Below, in pieces: positions 7,626 to 15,982 of a DNA stretch of 64,000 bases. Position numbers and translations under genes: made by a program. The stretch covers positions 24,734 through 88,733 of the forward strand of contig CAXSDP010000009.1 of the NCBI GenBank assembly GCA_964235705.1. The letters run 5' to 3'. The stretch is from RH-AL1 sp964235705 (GTDB taxonomy: Bacteria; Pseudomonadota; Alphaproteobacteria; Rhizobiales; Beijerinckiaceae). A model generated the notes under the pieces. The model did not search any database. It was not told the DNA's origin and saw only the letters and a list, made by a program, of their open reading frames with translations. Within the stretch, counting starts at the first letter, position 1. The number at the start of each line of letters is the position of its first letter.

Positions 7626-8627
7626 ATGACAGTCGACGCGACCTACGAGACCCATCGGCCGCTGAAGAGCGCGGAAAAGGTGGCGGCCCTGCTCCTCGTC
7701 ATGGGCAAGCCGCTCGCCAGCCGCCTGCTCGGCCATTTCGATCCGGCGGAACTCAAGCTCATAACCCGGTCCGCCGCGCAGCTCGGCTCGGTGCCCATCG
7801 ACGTCCTGGAAGACCTCGTCGAGGAATTCGCCGGCGAGTTCTCCAACGGCCTGGAGCTGCGCGGGACCGTCGACGGGGCCCAGGACCTGCTCACCGGCGT
7901 GCTGCCGCCCGAGCAGGTCGCCGACATCATGTCGGAGGTGCTCGGCAACTCGAACAGCGGCCTGTGGGAGAAGATCGCGGCGGTGCCGGCCCCCGTGCTC
8001 GGCGACTACCTCGGCCGGCAGCATCCGCAGGTGCTCGCGCTCGCCCTGTCGAGGCTGCCGCCCGCCACCGCCGCCGCCATCATGGAGGTGCTCGCCCGCG
8101 AGAACCGCAACGAGGCGACCCGTCGCCTGCTGTCGCTGGGCGTGGTCGCCGACGCGGCGCTCCGCGTGATCGAGTCGCAGGCGCACCAGGACTTGATCAT
8201 CCAGCCGCCCGCGCCGGTCGGCGCCGCCACCGCGAAGATCGCCAACATCATCAACAAGATGGCACCCGAGCACGTCGAAGACATGTTGAAGGCGCTCCAG
8301 GTGGAGCGACCGGACGATGCGGAAGCGCTGCGGGCCAAGCTGTTCGCGTTCGACGACCTCGCGACCTTGCCGCCGAAGACCAAGCAAGCCCTGTTCGAGA
8401 AGGTGCCGAGCGACCGCATCGTGGTCGCCCTGTCGAGCGCCGACGCGGCGTTCCGCGCCAACGTGCTGTCGTCGCTGACCGCGCGCGCGCGCCGCCTCGT
8501 CGAGAACGAGCTGGCCGGTGCCGGCGAGCTCCCGGCCAAGGAGGTGGCGACCGCCCGGCGGGGGATCGTCGACACGCTGCTCGCCATGGCGGAGCGCGGC
8601 GAGGTCGTACTGCGGATCGAGCCCTGA
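7626..8627 (+). CDS. fliG: Flagellar motor switch protein FliG
   Basis: A 333-residue rotor protein. The N-terminal domain shows EKVAALLLVMGKPLASRLLGHFDP, the middle domain has HPQVLALALSRLPPATAAAIM (the EHPQ-type motif), and the C-terminal torque helix region reads LFAFDDLATLPPKTKQALFEKVP with the conserved charged residues that contact MotA. FliG joins the MS ring to FliM/FliN. The ATG at 7626 follows the assembly gap; the same frame through the Ns into fliN is an artefact. Length is typical. Confidence 0.95.
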   Translation: MTVDATYETHRPLKSAEKVAALLLVMGKPLASRLLGHFDPAELKLITRSAAQLGSVPIDVLEDLVEEFAGEFSNGLELRGTVDGAQDLLTGVLPPEQVADIMSEVLGNSNSGLWEKIAAVPAPVLGDYLGRQHPQVLALALSRLPPATAAAIMEVLARENRNEATRRLLSLGVVADAALRVIESQAHQDLIIQPPAPVGAATAKIANIINKMAPEHVEDMLKALQVERPDDAEALRAKLFAFDDLATLPPKTKQALFEKVPSDRIVVALSSADAAFRANVLSSLTARARRLVENELAGAGELPAKEVATARRGIVDTLLAMAERGEVVLRIEP

Positions 8628-8741
8628 GGGGACGGGAGGGCACCCGTCACCAACCTCCCATCCCCTTTGCCCTCAGCCCTGGGGCCAACCCGAAGGCCGC
8701 CCGGCACGACGGGGATCGGCCCCGAGCGGGAACGTTAAGCG

Positions 8742-9836
8742 ATGTCCGAGTCGAGCGGCGGTGGCGAGAAGACCGAGGACGGCTCGGAGAAGAAGATCCG
8801 CGACGCGCTCGAGGGGGGCAACACCCCGGTCTCGCGCGAGGCGGCGGTGTTCTGCTCGATGGCGGCGATGCTCCTGATCGCCTCGCTCGTGGTGGCCGAC
8901 CGCGTCGGCGCGCTCGCCGACACGCTCGCGGAGCTGTTCGCCAGCCCCGTGCGCTCGCCCTTCGCCACCACGGCCGACACCGTCTTCGTCTTCTCGATGG
9001 TCGGGCGGGCCGCCGGCACGTTCCTGCTGCCGATCGTCCTCATGCTGATGCTGGCTGGGCTCGGCGCCAGCCTCGCGCAGGGCGTGCCCCGGTTGGTGGG
9101 GGAGCGGATACGGCCGAAATGGTCGAAGGTCTCGCCGGCGGCCGGCTTGAAGCGCATCGCCGGCCGCGACGGCCAAGTCGAGTTCGGCAAGAGCCTCGGC
9201 AAGTTCGTCATCGTCAGCGCCACCGCCGGGATCGTCCTGCACGGCGAGGGCGAAAGGCTGATCGAGACCCTTTACGTCGATCCCGCCACCCTCGGCGCGC
9301 TGATGCTGGCGCTCGGCGCGCGGCTGCTGGCCGGCGTGCTCGTGGCCTTCGCCCTGCTGTCGGCCGTCGACCTCCTGTGGTCACGGCACAAGTGGCGCAC
9401 CGACCTGCGCATGACGAAGCAGGAGGTCAAGGACGAGATGAAGCAGGCGGAGGGCGACCCCTACTTCAAGGCCAAGCGGCGGTCGCTGGCGCTCGACCGC
9501 TCGCGGCGGCGCATGATGGGGAACGTGCCGCGCGCCACCCTCGTCATCGCCAACCCGACGCACTACGCCATCGCGATCCGCTACGTCCGCGAGGAAGGCG
9601 GCGCGCCGGTCGTCCTCGCCAAGGGCCAGGACCTGATCGCCCTGAAGATCCGCGAGATCGCGGAGGGCAACGACATCCCCGTCATCGAGGACAAGGCTCT
9701 CGCAAGGTCCATGTACGACCATGTGCAAGTGTCGCAGTTGATCCCCGCCGAATTCTACAAAGCCGTTGCCGAAATCATCCATTTCCTACAATCGCGCAAA
9801 ACGCCCAGGGCGCGATCCTCATCCGTAAGGATCTGA
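8742..9836 (+). CDS. flhB: Flagellar export gate protein FlhB
   Basis: A 364-residue export-gate protein with four membrane segments (about residues 34-53, 83-112, 152-172, 185-212) and a cytoplasmic C-terminal domain. The autocleavage motif NPTH is at residues 271-274; cleavage between Asn and Pro switches export from rod/hook to filament substrates. It continues the motA-fliM-fliN-fliG unit after a 114-bp spacer, in which nothing else is recognised. Its C-terminal tail is basic and the stop is one base before the next ORF. Confidence 0.95.
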   Translation: MSESSGGGEKTEDGSEKKIRDALEGGNTPVSREAAVFCSMAAMLLIASLVVADRVGALADTLAELFASPVRSPFATTADTVFVFSMVGRAAGTFLLPIVLMLMLAGLGASLAQGVPRLVGERIRPKWSKVSPAAGLKRIAGRDGQVEFGKSLGKFVIVSATAGIVLHGEGERLIETLYVDPATLGALMLALGARLLAGVLVAFALLSAVDLLWSRHKWRTDLRMTKQEVKDEMKQAEGDPYFKAKRRSLALDRSRRRMMGNVPRATLVIANPTHYAIAIRYVREEGGAPVVLAKGQDLIALKIREIAEGNDIPVIEDKALARSMYDHVQVSQLIPAEFYKAVAEIIHFLQSRKTPRARSSSVRI

Positions 9837-9837
9837 C

Positions 9838-10287
9838 ATGAAAGCAATATCCGCCGACCCGGCCTTGGCGAGAGCCAGGCTCCTGGCCGACGCCCTCGCC
9901 GACGTGGTGGACGAGATACGCCTGATCGAGCCGGGCGACATGATCGCCTACGTCCACGGCCGCCAATGGGCGACGATCGCCGACCTCGTGGAGTCCTCGA
10001 CGGAGCTGTTCTTCCGCGAGGGCGCCCTGACCTTCAGCTGCTCCGCCACGGTGGACGTCGGCTGGACCTTCGCGCCGGCGGTCAGCCTCGACATGGAGTT
10101 CCAGGGCGACGCGGTCACCGCCTTCTTCACGCTGGTGCTGGGCGCGCACGACAGCGTGGTCGACCTCAACGCGCTGTGGTTCAGCACGGCGCGCGCCGAC
10201 GAGGCGGCCGCGACGGCCGAATTCGCGGAGGCGCTGGCCGGCGCGCGGCTGGTCCCGGCGATGCGACGCACCGACAAGCCGCGATGA
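9838..10287 (+). CDS. Conserved-context hypothetical protein after flhB
   Basis: A 149-residue soluble protein, with no signal peptide or membrane segment, that I cannot assign to a family. It begins one base after the flhB stop, so it is very probably co-translated with the export gate. Acidic and hydrophobic beta-rich stretches alternate in the middle (VDVGWTFAPAVSLDMEFQ). Its stop overlaps the ATG of the next small ORF. An association with motility is inferred only from position; it could be a chaperone or an assembly factor. Confidence 0.6.
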   Translation: MKAISADPALARARLLADALADVVDEIRLIEPGDMIAYVHGRQWATIADLVESSTELFFREGALTFSCSATVDVGWTFAPAVSLDMEFQGDAVTAFFTLVLGAHDSVVDLNALWFSTARADEAAATAEFAEALAGARLVPAMRRTDKPR

Positions 10288-10435
10288 GCGAGGCGGATCC
10301 GACCGCGACCATCGCCGCTTCGGCCGTGACCGCGCGACGGGTCCAGCCCGGCGCGCGTCCGGCGGACGACTTCACCTATAGCATCGTGATGATCGAGGCC
10401 CCCGCCAGGACTTCATCGGTGAGGACTTCGTCGGC
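10284..10435 (+). CDS. Possible small ORF overlapping the previous gene, cut by gap
   Basis: An ORF beginning MSEADPTATIAAS starts with an ATGA overlap on the preceding stop and stays open for about 50 codons into the gap at 10436. Codon third positions are strongly G/C, as in neighbouring genes. Its 3' part overlaps the end of a minus-strand ORF, and both traverse a 15-bp duplication, so at most the first 40 codons are persuasive. Function unknown. Confidence 0.3.
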
Positions 10436-10598
10436 NNNNNNNNNNNNNNNNNNNNNNNNNNNNNNNNNNNNNNNNNNNNNNNNNNNNNNNNNNNNNNNNN
10501 NNNNNNNNNNNNNNNNNNNNNNNNNNNNNNNNNNNGGCGCCGAGCTGGCTGGCGTCGAGCCGCGTGGAGGAGGTGTCGGCGGCGGGGTGGGGCTTCAT
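10376..10598 (-). CDS. Last gene of the hook/export operon, interrupted by gap
   Basis: The minus-strand ATG at 10598 overlaps the stop of the FliL-like gene (ATGA) and gives MKPHPAADTSSTRLDASQLGA before the gap. Beyond the gap the minus strand reads ADEVLTDEVLAGASIITML and stops at 10376. The two pieces are probably the ends of one gene, though the missing middle and its frame are unknown. The visible parts are Ser/Thr/Asp-rich and recall no family. It would be the distal gene of the flgK-to-fliL-like unit. Confidence 0.4.
10406..10435. repeat. 15-bp tandem repeat abutting gap
   Basis: Two near-identical 15-mers, CAGGACTTCATCGGT and GAGGACTTCGTCGGC (10406-10420 and 10421-10435), run directly into the assembly gap, so more copies may be missing. 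On the minus strand they encode a duplicated DEVLT/DEVLA pentapeptide. Confidence 0.8.
10436..10535. other. Assembly gap (100 N)
   Basis: Placeholder gap at the convergence of the two flagellar transcription units; the left edge is a 15-bp tandem repeat. Confidence 0.95.
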
Positions 10599-11041
10599 CG
10601 CTCGTTCTCTTCCTTGGAGATGAAGGTGAAGTCCTGGACCAGGACGTCGTGCACCAGGTCGACACCCAGCCGCTTGTTGGTGGCGGCGACGAGATGCTTG
10701 GTGAAGCCGTTGATGTCGTATTTCTCGAGGTGGAGGAAATCGAGGTGGTCGTCGGTGTAGAGCGTGCGGAAGGCCTCGTCCGCCACGAAGACGTCGGGCG
10801 AAACGCCGAGCGCCTTGGCCTTCGCGCCGTCGACGGTGTAGTTGAACTGGGCGACGATGAAGCCACGGATGGCGCCGCCGGCGATCACCGGCACGTTGAG
10901 GACGCGCGTCTTCTCGACCTGCAAGGTCGGTCCCTTCGCCGCCGCGTCGCCCGCCCGTCCCGGCACGGCGAGCGTGGCGACGGCGTAGCTCGTGCCAAGC
11001 GAGATGACCAGCACCCAGATCCCGACGAGGAAGGCCTTCAT
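10595..11041 (-). CDS. FliL-like single-span membrane protein
   Basis: A 148-residue protein with one N-terminal membrane span (MKAFLVGIWVLVISLGTSYAVA) and a periplasmic domain. The C-terminal pattern, with FRTLYTDDHLDFL, a helix ending TNKRLGVDLVHDVLVQDFTFI, matches the end of FliL, which surrounds the stator at the basal body. Overall similarity to classical FliL is weak, so this is a structural-pattern call. It lies in the long minus-strand flagellar operon, downstream of the FlgN-like gene, and overlaps the next gene start by four bases. Confidence 0.6.
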   Translation of the reverse strand: MKAFLVGIWVLVISLGTSYAVATLAVPGRAGDAAAKGPTLQVEKTRVLNVPVIAGGAIRGFIVAQFNYTVDGAKAKALGVSPDVFVADEAFRTLYTDDHLDFLHLEKYDINGFTKHLVAATNKRLGVDLVHDVLVQDFTFISKEENER

Positions 11042-11061
11042 CGCGTTCCCCTCCCAAAGTC

Positions 11062-11122
11062 CGGCACGCCAAGCCCGTTCACGCCAAGCCCCGTCATGCC
11101 AATCCCCGTCACGCCAGGCCGT
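11062..11122. repeat. 15/16-bp tandem repeat, four imperfect copies
   Basis: Four copies around the core CACGCCAAGCCCC at 11062-11076, 11077-11092, 11093-11107 and 11108-11122, located between the FliL-like gene and the 3' end of the FlgN-like gene. On the minus strand each carries a GCGTGA-like word; one supplies the actual stop codon of the FlgN-like gene. Confidence 0.8.
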
Positions 11123-11519
11123 AGTCCGCGCGGCCGTGGGCGCGGGAATAGGTGCCGTCGGACTCCGCCTCGCGCATGACCTTGACGATGATGTCCGTCA
11201 CGCCCTTGACCGCGCGCATGTGCGTCTGGAGCGTGGCCGCGTTGGCCTCCAGCACGCGCGAGAAGGCGGCAAGGCGGGCGATGATCTCCTGGCTCGGGAT
11301 GGCGGTGGCGAGTTGGCGCGTGATGCGGGTGAGTTCGAGGAAGCCTTGCCGCTTCTGCCGGGTCAGGTCGGCGAGCTGGTGATGGCGCTGCGCGGCGAGC
11401 GCCGTCGTCTCGGCGGCCAGCACCGCCTCGAGCCGTTCGACGACCGCGAAGAACGCGTCGTAGGTTTCCGGCGGGACGAAGGTCCGGTCGGTGGGGAAGA
11501 CGGGGCGGTCGGCGTGCAT
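11109..11519 (-). CDS. FlgN-like flagellar export chaperone
   Basis: A 136-residue, mostly helical protein with heptad-like leucines: AFFAVVERLEAVLAAETTALAAQRHHQLADLTRQKRQ and LAAFSRVLEANAATLQTHMRAVKG. This is the pattern of FlgN-type chaperones, which bind hook-associated proteins FlgK and FlgL before export; both substrates are encoded upstream in the same operon. The C-terminus DGTYSRAHGRADYG resembles the short conserved tail of that family. The ATG at 11519 was chosen over a TTG two codons upstream. Its stop lies inside a tandem-repeat array. Confidence 0.65.
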   Translation of the reverse strand: MHADRPVFPTDRTFVPPETYDAFFAVVERLEAVLAAETTALAAQRHHQLADLTRQKRQGFLELTRITRQLATAIPSQEIIARLAAFSRVLEANAATLQTHMRAVKGVTDIIVKVMREAESDGTYSRAHGRADYGLA

Positions 11520-11605
11520 GGTCAATGGTCCTGCTAGGGCATCAGCCCGGAACGTGCGCAGCGGGTGTCGGGAAAGCCGATGCGGTAGCGATCGGTCGCG
11601 CCGTC

Positions 11606-12157
11606 CTAGGCGGTGGGCTCGGTGGCGGCGGGCTCGATGGGGGCGGCGGGTGTCGGGGCGGCGCCGGATGCGGGATGGGCGGCGGCGACCGCCTTGGCGA
11701 TGCCGATGCCGCCGCTCCTGGCGAGCTGGGTCGCGAACTGCTCCGCCATCATGGAGCGGTAGACGCCGGCCGACGTCTTGTCGCCGAACAGCTCGTCGTC
11801 CTTGGGCAGCATGGACTCGACGAATTGCTGGAGCAGCACGGCCTCGAACTTCTGATAGGTGTCGGTCTTGTGCCCGACCGCCCTGGCTTCCACGCTCTCA
11901 CGCCGGCCGACCGAACCGCTCGGGGCGGCGGCGAGCAGCGTGGAGGTTTCGCCCGCCGTCACCGCGCCGGCGGCTCGACCGTTGGCGGCTTGACCGTTGG
12001 CGGCCTGGGCGCTCGCGAGCGCGGTGGCGAAGCCCTCGTTGCCGGCGGCGGGATCGGCGGCGAGCTGGGCGAGCCGGGCGGTCGCCGCCCGCACCCTCGC
12101 CGGGTCGGCGGCGCGGACGGCGTCGAGCAGGATGTCGGATGGCGGCGCGATCGCCAT
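11606..12157 (-). CDS. flgJ: FlgJ/CheL-type rod-binding protein
   Basis: A 183-residue protein whose core (KFEAVLLQQFVESMLPKDDELFGDKTSAGVYRSMMAEQFATQLARSGGIGIAKAV) is the FlgJ N-terminal rod-cap domain. It has no C-terminal peptidoglycan hydrolase domain, as is usual for the alphaproteobacterial CheL/FlgJ short form. It should help rod assembly in the periplasm. The ATG at 12157 has a GGGAGA ribosome site; the longer frame upstream is unlikely. The linker before the domain contains a pentapeptide repeat from a 15-bp DNA repeat. Confidence 0.85.
   Translation of the reverse strand: MAIAPPSDILLDAVRAADPARVRAATARLAQLAADPAAGNEGFATALASAQAANGQAANGRAAGAVTAGETSTLLAAAPSGSVGRRESVEARAVGHKTDTYQKFEAVLLQQFVESMLPKDDELFGDKTSAGVYRSMMAEQFATQLARSGGIGIAKAVAAAHPASGAAPTPAAPIEPAATEPTA
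11969..12013. repeat. 15-bp in-frame tandem repeat in flgJ
   Basis: GGCGGCTCGACCGTT, GGCGGCTTGACCGTT and a third decayed copy encode AQAANGQAANGRAAG in the FlgJ linker, preserving frame because the unit is five codons. Confidence 0.85.
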
Positions 12158-12241
12158 GCGGGGTCTCCCTCGCCACGGGGATGTCCATGGCACCGCCGAG
12201 TATGACGATGCAGCCTTGCCGCAGGCTTGCGCGGCGGCTCG

Positions 12242-12664
12242 TCACCCTTCCCGCGCGAGCCAAGCTTCCATGGCCTGCGCGAGCGCGCGGTCCTCGTCGA
12301 CGCGCCGCGCCGCCACGGTGGCATCGGCGGCCATGCGCTCCACCACGCCGGCGCGGCGGCGAAGCTCCGCCAATCGTTCCGCCTGCTCCCCTTTCTCGCG
12401 CTCGGCGGCGGCGAGGCGTCGCTCGATCGCCAAGCTGGTCTTCAAGGCGGCCTTGACGAGGGGCGCGCCCAGCGGAATGGCGGCGGGCGCGGCACCGTCC
12501 ATGCCGTCGCCCGCGAGGTAGTCGCGCAGCCGCGCCGCGTCCGCCGCCAGGGTTTCGGCCTCCCGCGTCGCCGCCGCGAGCCGCGCCTCGCCGAGCCGGA
12601 CCATCTGGGCCTGCACCGCCTCGATCCGCTTCAGCCCCGCCAGTTTCGCGCGCGCGTCACGCAT
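12242..12664 (-). CDS. FliJ-like coiled-coil flagellar protein
   Basis: A 140-residue Ala/Arg/Glu-rich protein predicted to be almost entirely two long antiparallel helices, interrupted near residues 52-65 by a Gly/Pro loop. This shape and its place directly after fliR fit FliJ, the coiled-coil stalk that links FliI to FlhA. Sequence identity to FliJ is not evident, as is normal for such proteins. The ATG overlaps the fliR stop by one base (TGATG), indicating translational coupling. Confidence 0.55.
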   Translation of the reverse strand: MRDARAKLAGLKRIEAVQAQMVRLGEARLAAATREAETLAADAARLRDYLAGDGMDGAAPAAIPLGAPLVKAALKTSLAIERRLAAAEREKGEQAERLAELRRRAGVVERMAADATVAARRVDEDRALAQAMEAWLAREG

Positions 12665-13416
12665 CAGCCGGTCTTCAGCCAGCCGCCGAACACGTCGATG
12701 AACAGGCCGAGCATCGGCCTGATCGCGAAGTAGAGGATGAGCAAGCCGCCGGCGAGCAGGAAGGGCGGCGCGAGGAAGGTGACGGGGATCTGCGGCACCA
12801 GCTTGTTGATGAGGCCGATGGCGAAATTGGCGACCACGGAGAAGACGAGGAACGGCGCGGCGATCCGCAACGTGAACTGGAACGTGCGGGTGGCGTCGTC
12901 GACGAGCTGGGCCAGGCCGACGCGCGGATCGAAGGCCTGTTTGACCGGAAGCACGCCGTAGGAGGCGGCGAGACCCTTGAAGATCTCCCAATGCAGGTCG
13001 GTGACGAAGATCAGCAGCACGGCGGCCAGCGAGACGAGGGACACGATCGTGGGCGTCTGCTCCTCGTCGGCCGGGTTGCCGAAGGTGGCGGTCAGGCCGA
13101 TCGACAGCGATACGGCCATGGTCATCGTGTCGAGCGCCAGGAAGAAGAAGCGCCCGAGCAGGCCGATCAGCACGCCTTTCAGGCTCTCGGAGGCGATGAT
13201 CCCCAGGAGCGCGATCGGCGTCGCCCCGTCCACGACCGGCGTGATGCCGGCGAGCAGCAGCGGTGTCAGCGAGAGCGAGACCGCGATCGCGATGAACAGC
13301 CGGGCGCGCAGCGTGATGCGGGGACTGGAGAAGCCCGGCACGACGAGGAGGCAGCCGCCGATGCGGCAGAACACGACGAAGGCGCTCAGGATGAGGTTGG
13401 GTGTCAGCGCGATCAC
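12664..13416 (-). CDS. fliR: Flagellar export gate protein FliR
   Basis: A 250-residue membrane protein with about six hydrophobic spans and the FliR/SpaR signatures near AFVVFCRIGGCLLVVPGFSSPRI and the C-terminal GLLILYFAIRPMLGLFIDVFGGWL. With FliP and FliQ it forms the export gate in the MS-ring centre. The start is GTG at 13416, inside the second copy of a 29-bp tandem duplication; the first copy provides another GTG that opens a 10-codon ORF whose TGA overlaps the fliR start. flhA lies upstream and the FliJ-like gene follows. Confidence 0.93.
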   Translation of the reverse strand: MIALTPNLILSAFVVFCRIGGCLLVVPGFSSPRITLRARLFIAIAVSLSLTPLLLAGITPVVDGATPIALLGIIASESLKGVLIGLLGRFFFLALDTMTMAVSLSIGLTATFGNPADEEQTPTIVSLVSLAAVLLIFVTDLHWEIFKGLAASYGVLPVKQAFDPRVGLAQLVDDATRTFQFTLRIAAPFLVFSVVANFAIGLINKLVPQIPVTFLAPPFLLAGGLLILYFAIRPMLGLFIDVFGGWLKTG

Positions 13417-13468
13417 GGGCGGGACGCCCTTTCGGGGGCGATCACGGGCGGGGCGCCCTCTCGGGGGC
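13411..13468. repeat. 29-bp tandem duplication spanning the fliR start
   Basis: Two copies (13411-13439 and 13440-13468) differ at two positions; both begin GATCACGGGCGGG and end CTCGGGGGC or TTCGGGGGC. The duplication copies the fliR GTG start and its upstream bases. Confidence 0.9.
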
Positions 13469-13488
13469 GACAGCGGGGAAGAAACCCG

Positions 13489-15630
13489 TCACGAGCACGC
13501 GCCCAGCGTCTTGATCTGCACGCCGCGCGCGATCTCCAGATGGGACAGCACCGGCAGCGTCGCGAACATGCGTTCCACGATCATGCGCACGTAGATGCGC
13601 GTTTCCGGCGTCGCCAGCAGCACGAAGCTGTGGCCCTGGTCCATCCGCTCGCGGATGATGGGGGAGGCTTCCGCGCCGAACTGCTCGACCATGCGCGGGT
13701 CGAGGTCGAACTCGGTCTGGTCGGTCTTGCCGTCGCGCTTCAGGCTCTGCGCGAAGGCGAGGTCCCAGCGCGGCCCGAGCCGGAGCACCTTCATTTCGCC
13801 CGCGTCGCTCAGGTCGCCGCAGATCTGGGGCGAGATGCGCATGCGCACGTGCTCGACGACCTGCTCCGAGCGGCGCACGTGGGGCACGATCTCGGCGATC
13901 GCCTCGAGGATCAGGTGCATGTTGCGGATCGACACCCGTTCCGCGAGCAGGAGCTTCAGCACCGCCTGCAACCCGGAATGCGAGATGTGCGCCGGGCAGA
14001 TCTCGTCGACGAGGCGCTTGTACTCCGGCTCCATGCGGTCGAGCAGCGCGCGGAGGTCCTTGTAGGACAGGAGCTGGGCGAGGTTGTTGCGCACCGTCTC
14101 CCCGAGGTGGGTCAGCAGCACGGACAAGGTGTCGACGCACTTGAAGCCGTCGCGGGTGACTTCGGCGGCGAAGGCCTCGGGGATCGACAGCGCCTTCATG
14201 CCGAAGGCGGCCTCGCGCAAGGCCTCGCCCGGCACGTTGGGCACGCGGCCCTCCCCGGTGATGACGAGGACCTCGCCGAGCCGCGCCTCCTGCTGCGCGA
14301 CGACGGTGCCGTGGATCTTGATCTGGTAGGTTTTCGGCGGCAGCATCAGGCTGTCGGTCACCTTGATCTCCGGCACCACGATCCCGTACTGGCTGGCGAA
14401 CTTGCGGCGGAGCTTGGCGACGCGGTGCCCGAGCTCGCCGGTCGCGCCGATGAGCTTGCCGCTGAGCTGCTTGCCCATCACCAGCTCGATCTCCACCGTC
14501 TTCAGCGATTCCTTGATGGAGGTGCTGGCTTCCGCCTTGGCGTCGCGCTCCACGGCGGCGGCGGCGGCGAGCGCGGTCGCCATCGCCTCGGCGCGGCGCT
14601 TGGGGATCACGTAGCCGGTGGCGGCCAGCATCGCGCCGAGCGCCACGAATGGGAGCGCCGGCAGGCCGGGGATGACGGCGAGCAGCCCCATCAGCATCGC
14701 CGACACGAACAGCGCGCGCGGGTAGTTGGCGAGCTGGTCGAGCACCGCCTGGTTGGTGGAGCCCCGCGTGCCGCCCTTGGACACCAGCAGCGCCGCCGAC
14801 AGCGAGATGATGAGGGCGGGGATCTGCGACACGAGCCCGTCGCCGACCGACAGCTTGGTGAAGACGTCGGCGGCGGCCGACAGGCTCATGCCGTGGCGCG
14901 TCACGCCGATGACGATGCCGCCGAAGATGTTGACGGCGAGGATGATGATGCCGGCGATCGCGTCGCCGCGCACGAACTTCGAGGCGCCGTCCATCGAGCC
15001 GAAGAAGGAGGATTCCTCCTCCAGCTCGCGGCGGCGGCCCTGCGCCTCCTTGTCGTTGATGAGGCCGGCGTTGAGGTCGGCGTCGATCGCCATCTGCTTG
15101 CCGGGGATGGCATCCAGCGTGAAGCGCGCGCCGACCTCCGCGATGCGGGTCGCGCCCTTGGTGATGACGAGGAAGTTCACCGTGATGATGATGAAGAAGA
15201 CGATGAGGCCGATGACGAAGTCGCCGCTCATGACGAGCTTGGAGAAGCCGCCGATGATGTAGCCGGCCGCCGTCACGCCCTCGGGGCCGTTCGACAGGAT
15301 GAGCCGGGTGGTCGCGATGTTGAGCGACAGCCGCAGCAGGGTCGCCACCAGCAGCACGGTGGGGAAGGCGGAGAAGTCGAGCGGCTTGCCGATCCACAGC
15401 GCCACCATCAGGATCAGGACGCTGAGGGCGATGGAGAAGGCGAGGCCGAGGTCGATCAGGAAGGACGGGATAGGCAGGAAGAAGACGGCGAGGATGGCGA
15501 GGATGCCGGCGGCGAAGCCGATGTCGCGCGAGCCCTTGCGCTCGGGCTTGTCGCTCGCGGCGGGGGATTTGGCTGCCCCCTGGACCGTGCCCCGGGCCGC
15601 GCCCGCCCTCACCGCACCCGCCACCGCCAT
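13489..15630 (-). CDS. flhA: Flagellar export protein FlhA
   Basis: A 713-residue export-gate protein. The N-terminal half holds about eight membrane spans starting near residue 40, including the conserved FHIPEP-family region around ALWIGKPLDFSAFPTVLLVATLLRLSLNIATTR. The C-terminal cytoplasmic half (about 350-713) binds chaperone-substrate complexes. Length is typical. It precedes fliR and follows fliQ in the operon, the usual rhizobial order fliQ-flhA-fliR. The large opposite-strand frame across it is a composition shadow. Confidence 0.96.
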   Translation of the reverse strand: MAVAGAVRAGAARGTVQGAAKSPAASDKPERKGSRDIGFAAGILAILAVFFLPIPSFLIDLGLAFSIALSVLILMVALWIGKPLDFSAFPTVLLVATLLRLSLNIATTRLILSNGPEGVTAAGYIIGGFSKLVMSGDFVIGLIVFFIIITVNFLVITKGATRIAEVGARFTLDAIPGKQMAIDADLNAGLINDKEAQGRRRELEEESSFFGSMDGASKFVRGDAIAGIIILAVNIFGGIVIGVTRHGMSLSAAADVFTKLSVGDGLVSQIPALIISLSAALLVSKGGTRGSTNQAVLDQLANYPRALFVSAMLMGLLAVIPGLPALPFVALGAMLAATGYVIPKRRAEAMATALAAAAAVERDAKAEASTSIKESLKTVEIELVMGKQLSGKLIGATGELGHRVAKLRRKFASQYGIVVPEIKVTDSLMLPPKTYQIKIHGTVVAQQEARLGEVLVITGEGRVPNVPGEALREAAFGMKALSIPEAFAAEVTRDGFKCVDTLSVLLTHLGETVRNNLAQLLSYKDLRALLDRMEPEYKRLVDEICPAHISHSGLQAVLKLLLAERVSIRNMHLILEAIAEIVPHVRRSEQVVEHVRMRISPQICGDLSDAGEMKVLRLGPRWDLAFAQSLKRDGKTDQTEFDLDPRMVEQFGAEASPIIRERMDQGHSFVLLATPETRIYVRMIVERMFATLPVLSHLEIARGVQIKTLGACS

Positions 15631-15710
15631 CGCCGCGCCACCTCAGTTTCCTCGGCCGAGGGTGGGCCGGCAAGCTTGCGCGGGCATGGTGGCTCCCGAT
15701 TCCGGGAGGC

Positions 15711-15977
15711 TCAGAACCCCTTCTGGATGTGCGCGTACACCTCCGCCGTGAAGGCGAAGATCTGCGCGCCGATGAAGGAGGCCATCAGGGCGGTCACGGC
15801 GAGCACGGTGATGATCTTCGGCACGAAGGTGAGGGTCAGTTCCTGGATCTGGGTGAGGGCCTGGAACAGGGCGACCACCAGGCCGACCAGCATGGCGGCG
15901 CCGACCACCGGGCCGGCGACGGCGATGATGGTCCAGATGCAATGTTGGACGATGTCGAGGGCGTCGGCCTCGTTCAC
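15711..15977 (-). CDS. fliQ: Flagellar export gate protein FliQ
   Basis: An 88-residue protein with two hydrophobic helices (about residues 13-38 and 53-76) and the family motif VGLVVALFQALTQIQELTLTFVPKI between them. FliQ packs around FliP/FliR in the export gate. Start is GTG at 15977, five bases after the flgD stop. fliP, often nearby, is not in the window. Confidence 0.94.
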   Translation of the reverse strand: MNEADALDIVQHCIWTIIAVAGPVVGAAMLVGLVVALFQALTQIQELTLTFVPKIITVLAVTALMASFIGAQIFAFTAEVYAHIQKGF

Positions 15978-15982
15978 GTGCC

